Source: Pinus tabuliformis (Eukaryota; Streptophyta; Pinopsida; Pinales; Pinaceae). From it: DNA of 64,000 nt. This document shows positions 1 to 9,513 of the stretch, one piece after another. The translations under genes were made by a program, and so were the position numbers. The DNA is taken from positions 692,364,420 through 692,428,419 of the forward strand of contig CM062813.1 of NCBI GenBank assembly GCA_031772625.1, given 5' to 3'. The first letter of the stretch is position 1, and each line of letters begins with the position of its first letter. The notes under the pieces are model-generated. The model worked only from the letters and a program-made list of their open reading frames with translations, was not told where the DNA came from and ran no database searches.

Positions 1-300
1 AATAAAAATAAATCAAATTATAATAAATAAATAAATAAAACAACAAACTAAACTAAATTAAATTTTATAATATTATATTTTAAAAATAATTTCAGGAGTA
101 CAACTTTCTATATATATATATATATATACTTCGCTTGTGTAGACTGAGGATAAAATTGAGTGCAATCATATTTTACAGGTTGATATAGATTTATAACAGC
201 AGATGCCATTGCATCCATTACCAACTATATTAATTATAACTTACAACTATTACAACTTAATTAATTATTATTGCACTCATTTTTTCGTGAACAAGTGGAT

Positions 301-302
<2 letters not shown>

Positions 303-348
<46 letters not shown>
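303..348. repeat. (TA)n microsatellite
   Basis: A pure TA dinucleotide tract. The homologous site in copy 2 (about 11,172-11,195) is shorter and in copy 3 (about 21,016-21,070) longer, so the tract length has changed since the unit was duplicated. Shorter TA tracts also lie near 110-128 and 1,110-1,127. Confidence 0.95.
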
Positions 349-350
<2 letters not shown>

Positions 351-1507
351 CTGAGATAATCATGTTTATTAACTCTTCAGTGAATTTTATAAAATATACA
401 TTTCCAGTATTTTCAAATTCACATTTTTTAGTAACACTTAATAAAAAATTATATTACTTATTAAAATCAAATTGATAAATTTTCTTACATTCAATCAATT
501 TATTATTTAAATTATATTTATAATAAATTTATTATTTAAATTATAACATTGAAAATCTAAATCATATTAAAAATAATTTTCAAGTTACTAAATTATAAAT
601 ATAAGAATATTACAATTTCAAATGCAAGAGGGACATAATCATTTTTCAAATTTATACATCAAAACCCTAGAAATATAATGAGAAATTAATCCAGGCCATT
701 GTCAATTCCCTATTCAAATATAATTAGTAATTAAATTTAGTTTTTTTTTTAACTATCAAATACTTATAATTTTAAAGTTTGCATATCATTATTGATATTT
801 ACATAAATTTAAAATTTCTATTTTTAAGAGCCTCAACAGCTCAATCACCAAAATATGACCTTTTTTCACTAAAAAAATATTACCCAGCTCCACGTTATCA
901 ACCAAATATCATCCATGACAAATAGTAAACTCAAAATTAATAGATTTATTATAAAAAAATTATTAAATAATATATAATTATTTAGCCTTTTATGTTATAT
1001 TTTTTATTTATTTTATTTTAAAATTTATAAATATATTGGCATAATATGAAAACACTCAAAAATCATTATTTTAAAATTTACTTTCAAACAAAATATGTGA
1101 AGAATAGTGTATATATATATATATATAGTGTAAATTAATATAAATTCATTTTAATCTACGAAAATGCTCGAAAAATCAAATTTTTGAAAATTTAAATTAT
1201 TTTTAAATATAAAATTTGAGAAATAATTTACACCGTGAAAAAATTACCCTATCCTCTTGATACATTTAACATTAAAATAAATCACCAAAATAAATTTCTC
1301 AAAATTATAACTTTAGAATTATAATGAAATAAATTATCATAATTATACTTAAAATTTAATGTTATGAAAAACTTTAGATTACTAATATTTTGCAAATTAC
1401 ATCATTGCAACTTAGAATTTCAAAAAATTGCTATCCAATTTCAAAATTGACAAACAAACAAAAATTATTCAAAAACACTAGTAAAATTATGTATGTATTT
1501 TTTTATT
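349..1507. other. AT-rich non-coding stretch of copy 1
   Basis: Very A+T-rich sequence with homopolymer runs and short TA tracts. It is conserved in order in copies 2 and 3. I see no gene, terminal inverted repeat or RNA structure that I can support. Confidence 0.7.
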
Positions 1508-2030
1508 TAGTATGAATCCATACGCATCTGGAATTCATACACAGGAAAGGAAGTTCTGGTAGGTATTGGATAATGTTAAAGTTTAAAGATAAGGCTAAAG
1601 GCCCAAGTAATGGCAGTTCGTGGTTGTACTTTGGTACATGACAATAATGTGTCAAGATTCATTTCCACGTGATGACAATAATATGTCAAGATTATGAAAG
1701 TGACGCATCAAAAAGTTAAACTTCTTCGCATTCCATCTTTCTCTCGTAAATCCACTTATTATATGTTCTTTAAATTATTATATGTTATTGAAAACTATGG
1801 TAACGGGAGATTCTTTTCCCTACTTTGTTCATGCAATAATATGTGCAGGTTTATTGTGTTAAAAAATAAATTTATTAAAATAAATTTTTGGCCAGAGTTT
1901 TCTCGTGCAATGATATTTCAAGGTTTATTACGATACACCTTGAATGGATTGGACTAATGATATACCTCAAGGTTATGGAAGGGAATAATGATAGTGGTTT
2001 GGAATTGGATTATTATTAATTATTAATAAT
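1508..2030. repeat. Internal direct block I of the unit (copy 1)
   Basis: This block shares an ordered series of motifs with block II at about 5,330-5,840. The series is CATACGCATCTGGAAT, a GGAAGTYCT motif, an AAAAAGTT stretch, TTATTATAT repeats, and a short module built round CAATNATATNTCAAGG followed by TTTATT and GATACACTTTGAAT. Divergence between the blocks is much higher than between units, so this internal duplication is older than the 8.7-kb tandem duplication. Function unknown. Confidence 0.7.
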
Positions 2031-2239
2031 TATTATATATTAATAATTTTAAAGTTGATAAATAGTTTGATTAAATTATATGTTTTTAAGATTATAGTAA
2101 TTTTTTTGTTAAAATATATTGATTTTATCTTATTTTGTTGTATTTTTTTTAATTTTATTGAATATTTTAGGAAAATTTTTAATATTTTAATTTTTTGTAA
2201 ATTCAAAAATAATTTTTTAATTTTGGGCAAAAATCATAT

Positions 2240-2490
2240 TTCTAATTTTCGATTGGCTGATGAGACATAAATCCCCCAGTGGAGGGTGTTTTATTTTTGG
2301 TATTTGGTCAGTGCTTGACAATTCATTTTGAAAAAAACAAAACTAATTTTCTGAGTTGCTATTACTTTGGTGAGTGCTGGCACTATTATGTTACTATTAT
2401 GCACAATGATCCCAAAATTGATGCAGTTGCAGGTCCTTTGCATAGGCGCGGTGATGCATGAGCATCCAATTAGGGAGGCGACAGCTGGAC
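2240..2490. other. Conserved non-coding block shared by three copies
   Basis: This stretch is kept in all three copies (also about 13,225-13,490 and 23,080-23,315) with clearly lower A+T than its surroundings. It includes GGAGGGTGTTTTATTTTTGG and GTTGCAGGTCCTTTGCATAG. The third unit copy ends exactly inside it. I recognise no gene or element here. Confidence 0.5.
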
Positions 2491-4137
2491 ATGGTGTTTT
2501 GAGAATTTTTTTAAATTTACTTTTCAGTTTACTTTTATTTTTATTTCTTTTCAAGAAGGCTGTCAAAGCCAATGCCGTTACTTTTTATTTTTTGAAAGTA
2601 AATAGAATAGGGAATAGTCTTAAATAAATTAATACTTGAATAACAGCAAAAGGGAATGTTACTGCAAATTGCAACTAGAGGTAGTTCCTCAATTGAATGA
2701 GGCTACCAGCAGCTTAAATACACAACCAAAAGATGAAAAAAGGGTTGCTGCCAAGAGAATGTAAACTCTGACATAATATTTTAAAACAGTAAAGAGAAGC
2801 ATTTCAGGTATCAAACAATTGTTATTATGAATGACTATAATCTGGTACTGTGCACGAAATTAACTACATGATTGAGGGACTGTTAACGAGACTGTGCATC
2901 ACATCGAAGCAACTAAACACTACAAGAGAATTCATTCGGGTACTTCACTAAAGCAAATCATTGAAATTCTTACAAGTAGAAGATTTATCATTTCTATAAA
3001 TATATATACATACATTGCTTAAATATTTGTTATAGTTCAGAGACAACATCCTATAACCCAATACAGATTCAGAGCATAAGGCATAGTACCTTCCAAAAAA
3101 AATATACAATTGCCAACCAGTCCTCAGATATTTTCATTACAGACCAAGAAGTGTTCCTGTGACCCAGGACCAACAAAAACGAGACTTCGTCTCTATAAAA
3201 ACAACCTACATGACTGTATAAGATAAACAGGAAGGACCCTACCTGGTTCAAGTGGAGACTGGAGCACAAGAGCGAAGAAACAATAACTGTCAAGGACCAA
3301 ACCCTTGCCACCACCACAGAGGAGCGAATTCCCTGCACAGTCAAGAGACAATGATTAGAGAAGCAGCATAACTAGTTATACGGAGAATAAACTGAGAGAA
3401 GGGTAAAGATGAGTACCCTGAAAGTTACCTAAAGTGGAGAGCAGGTTCCATAGTCAGACCACCACCAAGACTAACAACGTTTGAGCCACGGCGACAGAGC
3501 CACGAAACCCCAGCTGCTCACAAGGAGCGAAATTTTTAGCAAAAGAAAAGCAAAGAGGGAGCCTAAAATCATAACAGAGAGGTTATCTTGTGTGAGAGCC
3601 GAACTGTCGCCAGGGAAGTCGAGCTGAGGACTTGACAAGAATGCACACCATAAACACAGTCAAACGTAGCAGAGACAAACCAGAAGTGCAGCAAACCAAC
3701 TAAAATTACAGAGAAATCACCACATACCCAGGACTGCCACAAAGCCCAGCATTGTTTCGGAAAACCACACAAGAAGCAGCCACCAAACTCGTCGATACAA
3801 CATCTTAACATTACCGAGTAACATAGAACCAGAGCCGAGGCCGAAACCAACAGACAATGGGAGGCAGAGAGCCATTACCATCGGGCAGAAGGAACCAGGT
3901 AAGGGCACAGAGGAGCAGAACGAAAACAGCAGCAACAATGACCCAAGCTACAACCAAAACCTGTGCCATAGAACCATAACACGGTGACTAAGACAACCTC
4001 GAAAAGGTGGCGGAGTTAATGCTCCATTAAAATTTCACCAAAAAAAACCCCAGTTGCACACGAGCGTGGGAAGGGATCACATGGGCCAGTTGCCACGAAG
4101 GCACCCACCTCAGCGTTTGGGGTGAGTCATCAAATTT

Positions 4138-4149
4138 TGGTATCATAGC
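4138..4149 (+). other. Primer-binding-site-like sequence (initiator tRNA-Met)
   Basis: TGGTATCATAGC is close to the plant initiator-Met primer site TGGTATCAGAGC and lies about 30 bp before the gag start, just downstream of a plausible LTR end (GAGTCA). The copy 2 counterpart is at 15,009-15,020. Confidence 0.7.
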
Positions 4150-4178
4150 AGTGCTTTCCTTAGGGAAGAAAACAAATT

Positions 4179-5003
4179 ATGGAGGTAGGAAGAAGGGGTA
4201 GAGATAGAGTTATTCGGAGGGTAGCCGACAAAGGACTGTGCAAGGAAATCAGGATCATAAGTGCCAGATTAGCAGTAGTAGAAGCAGGGAGGCGCAGGGA
4301 TCCAGAAGGTGGTGACGATAGTGAAGAAGAAGCTACAGCTACGACAGATGGGTCCGATGAGGAAGGGCCAGAGATAAAACTGTTGAAATCTGTTCTATTA
4401 GCAAGCAGCAAACCGAAGCCTGAACTGTCAAACTATGATGACAGTGTAGCCACTGAAGTATTATTGGATTGGATTAGCGAGTTGGTTAAATACTTCAAAG
4501 GTGAGGAAATCAGTGAGGATAGGAGGGTCAGATTTGCAGCTACAAAACTGAAGGGGCATGCAGCACTGTGGTGGGATAATGTGCAGGCAAAGCAAAGGAG
4601 ATCAAATAAGCTGCCAATTAAAAAGTGGACCAGAATGATCGCCAAGATGAAAGGTATGTTTTTACCTAAAGACTATCAGATTGCTCTATATAGACAGGTA
4701 CAAAACCTGAAACAAAGAGCAATGACTGTGAAAGAATATACAGAAGAATTTTATAGAGTGAATCTGCGAGCAGGTTATGTCGAAGAAACCGCAGAAAAGG
4801 CAACAAGGTTCGTGAATGGATTACGGATGGAGATACTAGATGAGATTATTATTCTCTCTCCCAAATCTATAGAAGAAGCATATCAAAGTGCTTTAAAAGC
4901 AGAGGAGAAGATCACCAGGAAACAAAATGCCAAGTGGATCCAGCTGAGGAAGGGGACAATCCTTTGGCAGAGGCGACTTTCACTCCTGCTAGACGCTTCT
5001 TAA
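4179..5003 (+). pseudogene. Ty3/gypsy gag fragment (copy 1)
   Basis: The translation has the hallmark of the Retrotrans_gag domain. An acidic N-terminal linker is followed by a region with KLKGHAALWWDNVQ, then FLPKDYQIALYRQVQNLKQ and KEYTEEFYRVN, and a helical tail with EEAYQSALKAEEKI. It corresponds to the capsid-like part of gag only. No zinc knuckle, protease or reverse transcriptase follows. The family is that of element B in this window (compare 30,381-30,662 and 55,915-56,160), which supports a chromovirus-type assignment by inference. It is a truncated fossil; expression is not expected. Confidence 0.8.
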
Positions 5004-5040
5004 CCTGCGACTTTCACTCCTGCTAGACGCTTCTTAACCT
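4973..5040. repeat. 34-bp local tandem duplication at the gag fragment end
   Basis: A 34-bp word beginning GCGACTTTCACTCCTGCTAG occurs twice back to back (4,973-5,006 and 5,007-5,040). Unit copy 2 has it once near 15,845, so it arose in copy 1 after the unit duplication. Confidence 0.9.
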
Positions 5041-5329
5041 GTTTACTTAAGTCCGAGGAAGACAAACTCTTAGCCAAATAAAAACAGTTTTAAGACATAC
5101 TCCAGATCTTCATTTAGTTTAATATTATGGAACATTTAAATAATGAAAAAAGTTTTTTTATTTATTTTTTTTAAATTCATGAATTTAGTTAATTTAAACT
5201 TTGCTATTAGTAGTTACAAAATTTCAAAAATTTAGTGTTTTTAGTTGTTACAAATTTTCAAAAAATTCCTACCAAATTTCAATCAAATATATATATAAAA
5301 GAATCCCTGAGCTCATGATGTATTTTTGT

Positions 5330-5840
5330 TATTTCAATAATATATCATACGCATCTGGAATCAGAGGAATGGAAGTCCTCGTACGGATGGATACAATAGT
5401 ATGTCAATATTCATTTGCTGGTGACAGGTCAAAAAGTTGATTATAACTTTTTCTTTTTTCCATTTGATCTTCAATCGTATTATTATATCTCAATCGACTT
5501 ATTATATTTCTTCAAATTATTATATGATACTGAATAACATAAGATTAGAAGTATGGGTAAGCGGAGATTGTTTACCATAATTTCTTCGTGCAATTATATG
5601 TCAAGGTTTATTGCGTTAAATAAATTTTTAGCTAGAATTCTCTTGTACAATTATATCTCAAGGTTCATTGTGATACACTTTGAATGAATAATGGAATCAT
5701 GATAGTTGTTGGGAATTTTATCGTTTTTTGGCTAGAATTCTCGCTTGCAGTTATATTTCAAGGTTTATTGTGATACACTTTGATTGGAATCATGATCGTT
5801 GTTACGAATTTTATCGTATTTATATCCATATAAGTGTAAA
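5330..5840. repeat. Internal direct block II of the unit (copy 1)
   Basis: A diverged partner of block I (1,508-2,030) with the same motif order, lying about 3.8 kb downstream in the same orientation. It contains three further copies of the CAATTATATNTCAAGG module (near 5,589, 5,650 and 5,749), the last two in a partial tandem duplication of about 100 bp. The two blocks bracket the Ty3/gypsy remnant. Confidence 0.7.
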
Positions 5841-6402
5841 AAAAATGGATTTTATATAGTATATCTTTGAAAATATTAATTATCAATAGTTTTTGTATTT
5901 TTAAATTAATAGTTTTATAATTAATAATTAATTTAACTAAATTATATAATTTATTTTTATAATTAATTATTAATTTAATTTAATTATATAATTTATAGAA
6001 ATAATTAATTTTACTATAATTTTTTGTGTTTTCCGTGGGATGTTTTACATTGCAAAAGTATTTGTCCGATATAATTATTAACGCTGAAAACCTGTATAAA
6101 AAACAATTAATTTTATTTAAAATAATTTATTATAATATTAATTATTTATTCATAAGAAATAATTAGTTAATTCAACTATTTATTAAATAATACATATCAA
6201 TAATATATTAAATTGATTTAAAATAAATATAAAAATTAATTTAATAATCAAATCAATTTGTTTTATTTTTATGTCATAAATCTAATTTAAAGGTAAGTTT
6301 TTTTGGGTCAAATTCAAGTATTATATATAGTTTTTGTTTGTTAGTTAATGAGAGCCTTGAGATGGTTGCGTTATTAATTATTAAAATCACTTCTTAATCA
6401 CC

Positions 6403-6630
6403 AAAGGCTTTAGTATGGTTAGATTTTTCTCATAAAATTTCGACTAGGTCATTTTTACACTATAGAGTGCCATAACAAAATACCTTGTCTCTGTCTATTC
6501 TAAACCTGTACTCACCCAAGCCTTTCGTATGGTTAGATTTTTCTCATAAAATTCCGCCTAGGTCATTTTTACACTATAGAGAGCCATAACAAAACACCTT
6601 GTCTCTATCTATTCTAATCCCTTGTCTAAT
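6403..6630. repeat. Tandem duplication, 114-bp period
   Basis: Two adjacent copies carry GGTTAGATTTTTCTCATAAA (starting at 6,417 and 6,531), then TAGGTCATTTTTACACTATA and AACACCTTGTCTC-like words. The same pair is present in copy 2 (18,492 and 18,605), so this duplication predates the unit duplication. Confidence 0.9.
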
Positions 6631-7439
6631 TTGATTGTTTTATATAATTATAGAGAACAAATATTAGATTATCAATTATCAAAATTCATAATAAATAAGA
6701 TGTTTATTTTGAAATAAAATTTTCAAAATTTTAATTTAATTATCAATAACTATTACCAGATAGATAATAGAAATTTATCCAAAGTTATATGTTAAAAAAC
6801 TTTTTTCACTAACTGCATATTTGTTAATGCACAAATTTTCTTTCAGTTTATTAACTTTTTTTTAAAATTAAATGAACTCCTAAAATTATCTATCACTTAA
6901 AAATAATAATAATAATATACACTTAAACATTTACTAAATTGAATTTATAAAAATTATGAATGAGTTAAAAAATTAATAATAAAAATATACCATTAAACAT
7001 CTACTAAACATAACAATAAAAATATACCATTAAACATTTACTGAAGTGAATCTATAAATGTATGGATAGAGTAAAAATAATAGTAACGAACCCTCATAAC
7101 CGTGTTCAAAGTCATTTAAAATAATAATAACAACACTATAAAATGAAACCTATGCTAAAGTGAATCTATTAATGTATTCATAGGTGAATCTATAAATGTG
7201 TGCATAGAGTAGGGTAGACCAACCCTTAGGACCTTGAACGACCTTGTTCCCAGTTTTAGGACTTCACCTGAGAGCATAAAATGCCAAAATTTAACTCAAC
7301 ATAAAATTTTAATGGATAGTTTTAAAAATATGTTATTAAGTTTTTAATTAAGATCTAATTTTTAATTGAGGTTTTAAAAGTTTATAGATAAGTTTATAGA
7401 TTTTTTTTAATAAAGTTGTCATTTTAGAGGTAATCTTTT

Positions 7440-7705
7440 TTTCGTTTTAAGTAGTATCATCAAAAAGAAAAGACTAGGGACATAAAGCAAAGCATTGGAT
7501 CTTCACTTCCTCCAATGATTCATAATCATTTTCGTTGGGTTTAAGGGTAAGGAATTGATTGCTTCATTCATTCATTAGTGAATACAAGGGTAGGCTATTT
7601 CCCCATGCCTTTTCCATACAAACACACGTAGGTGCCGGAAGAGATCTTGCTGGGCGTCAAGGCTCTAAAAATGAAATTAGCAGAGTAAAGGTGGGGTTGT
7701 TTGAG
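7440..7705. other. Copy-1-specific segment
   Basis: About 265 bp of less A+T-rich sequence (including GGTGCCGGAAGAGATCTTGC) is replaced in copy 2 by about 130 bp of TTA-rich sequence near 19,530-19,660. Flanks on both sides align. It may be an insertion in copy 1 or a loss in copy 2; no terminal repeats are evident. Confidence 0.55.
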
Positions 7706-8866
7706 AAGTGAAATGGGTGAAAATGTAAAAATGAGTTAAATTTTTGGGACAAATGTGGCAATGAAATTTCAAGTTTTCATATTTTATCGAATTGAAACCC
7801 TCAAAATTTATATAAGCACTATGAATTTTGATTTGGAGTAAAGAAAAATTATGGAGAATTATGTTGTTGTCCTAATAATATTGTTTCCAAAAATATTTAA
7901 TATTGTATAATATGTTAATTTTCCATTCAATGAAATGCTTATCTTTGGAAATTTTCATACATCTTAAGATGTATGCATGTGTTCACATAGCATAACTTAG
8001 TCTCACACACACACATATGAGCATGATTTACACGTCAAGTTTATGAAAGGTGTTTTTCAACTATTTAAATAAATTGAAAAACCAAAAATACCCTTTTGAA
8101 GAGGACTTTTAAACGAAGATAATGGTATTTTTTGAAGACTTTTTTAGCTATGAATATTTTATGGTATTGATGTTTTATTCAACCTCTTTAAAATTGTTAA
8201 AAAAAAAAATTCAAACATTGTGTTTAAAAGAAACGAGATAAAAAATATCATATGATTTTGAAAATGTCAAACTCATATGTCATTGGAAATACAACATGAT
8301 AAACTCAGCCACCTAAGGACAACTTTTGCCCTAAGTCTGTTAAGGTACTAAATGGTGTTGCGGAGAATTATAAAACTCTATTTTTTAGGCCCTTCGTGCT
8401 AAAAACACTTGATCCAGCATTTTAAATTCAAATTTCAAATGGATTTAAGAAACCCTCATCGAGTTAAACAATCGAGCTATCATAATTATCTAAAAAGAAA
8501 AATGAAGCCTCTCAATACTTTTCTTTAAGCGAATTATAAATTTATCTATTCCACAAATATTATTTGTAAATATTCAAATATATTCTAAACTTAATTTTCT
8601 AAATTTTATTTTATTTTACCATGAAAATAATTATAACAATAATAATATATAGACAACTTTCTATAAAATATTTTAAATGATAAATTATTTATTGTTTTGA
8701 TTTTAAAAATAACATAGTTTTTGTAATTATTCATTATATAATTTTTTGATATAGAAATTTTCAATAAAAATAAATCAAATTATAATAAATAAATAAATAA
8801 AACAACAAACTAAATTAAATTAAATTTTATAATATTATTATTTTAAAAATAATTTCAGAAGTACAA

Positions 8867-8868
<2 letters not shown>

Positions 8869-8911
<43 letters not shown>
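8869..8911. repeat. (TA)n microsatellite
   Basis: A pure TA tract expanded relative to the matching site in copy 1 (about 110-128) and nearly lost in copy 3 (about 20,823). Confidence 0.95.
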
Positions 8912-8912
<1 letters not shown>

Positions 8913-9046
8913 TTCGCCTTTGTGTAGACTAAGGACAAAATTGAGCGCAATCACATTTTACAGGTTGAGAGAGATTTATAACAGCAGATGCCATTGCATC
9001 CATTACCAACTATATTAATTATAACTTACAACTTCGTTAATTATTA

Positions 9047-9062
9047 TTGCACTCATTTTTTT
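9047..9062. repeat. LINE target-site duplication, left copy
   Basis: TTGCACTCATTTTTTT here and at 11,135-11,150 flank the LINE. Copies 1 and 3 of the unit have this word once and no insert, so it marks a true insertion site. Confidence 0.9.
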
Positions 9063-9086
9063 TTTCCAAAAGAAAAAATCCAACTT

Positions 9087-9092
9087 TTTATT
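9087..9092 (-). terminator. Poly(A) signal of the LINE
   Basis: AATAAA on the minus strand, about 22 bp before the A tail, at the expected place for the LINE transcript end. Confidence 0.7.
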
Positions 9093-9219
9093 ACCAGGAC
9101 AAAAAGTTACAAGTATATCCCGCAGCATTCAATTTGCTCTATAATTTGGAATCATAGAGCTCGCTGGATGTGGAGACTTAGTCCCGTCCAACTAAACAAG
9201 TAAGGAAACCCACTGAAAC

Positions 9220-9281
9220 AGATACACGGCCTCCTCATGTGAGGAATGCACAGATATACGACCTCCTCATGTGAGGAATGC
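9220..9281. repeat. 30-bp tandem pair with stem-loop in the LINE 3' region
   Basis: Two 30-bp copies with a 32-bp period (9,220-9,249 and 9,252-9,281), each containing CCTCCTCATGTGAGGAATGC. The core CCTCA-TG-TGAGG can fold as a short hairpin. Stem-loops in LINE 3' ends can serve reverse-transcriptase recognition in some families; that role here is inference. Confidence 0.7.
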
Positions 9282-9513
9282 TCAGGCCAATGCCCGTCCA
9301 GTTGGAGAGCTTAAAAAATAAAAAACAAGAATTATGAGAAAAGACCTCAGCGAGAACAAATAAGAGAAGTGAGAGAAATCATGTCTTTCTCCCCTTTTTC
9401 TTCTCAACTTTTTGCCATTCTCCTTGGGATGGAATTATGGGAACAAGTTGAAGAGGATTTTCTTCGCTAGGTCAATGATTTTCCTTGTCTGAATCAGAGG
9501 CGTCTGGAGAGTG

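Larger units (their letters stand above)
2640..5060 (+). mobile_element. Ty3/gypsy 5' remnant in unit copy 1
   Basis: A fossil of the 5' part of a Ty3/gypsy element: an LTR- or leader-like stretch of about 1.5 kb with no resolved left border, a primer-binding-site-like sequence at 4,138-4,149, and a gag fragment. Nothing of pol or a 3' LTR follows before the unit's AT-rich sequence returns. The same remnant lies at the matching place in copy 2, so it was present before the unit was duplicated. Its gag resembles that of element B further right, so both belong to one broad gag lineage. Confidence 0.75.
1..8763. repeat. Tandem unit copy 1 (about 8.7 kb, AT-rich)
   Basis: Position 1 matches positions 8,764 and 20,714, and the collinear match continues through the unit with scattered substitutions and small indels. 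This is therefore a head-to-tail array and not three unrelated AT-rich regions. The phase is arbitrary because the window opens inside the array. The unit holds (TA)n tracts, a diverged pair of direct AT-rich blocks (about 1,508-2,030 and 5,330-5,840), an old Ty3/gypsy 5' remnant between them, and a long AT-rich tail. No host coding region is recognisable; ORFs here are short and of skewed composition. It could be a tandem segmental duplication of intergenic DNA or part of a large-unit satellite. Confidence 0.9.
5841..8763. other. AT-rich tail of unit copy 1
   Basis: Nearly 3 kb of A+T-rich DNA without a recognisable gene. It holds the 114-bp tandem duplication at 6,403-6,630, a copy-1-only stretch at about 7,440-7,705 and otherwise matches about 17,900-20,713 in copy 2. 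Nothing else can be supported. Confidence 0.7.

Noticed and set aside
203-475. Frame running through the (TA)n tract
   Set aside because: It encodes mainly YIYIYI repeats from the microsatellite and is not conserved among unit copies.
2918-2930. CACTACAAGAGAA, like the terminus of a CACTA DNA transposon (also 13,818)
   Set aside because: No matching inverted end or 3-bp duplication was found downstream in either copy, so an element cannot be supported.
3069-3938. Several overlapping minus-strand frames of 70-93 codons, also found in copy 2 near 13,969-14,810
   Set aside because: They have skewed composition and match no known domain. They lie in the leader- or LTR-like part of a gypsy remnant and are best explained as chance frames.
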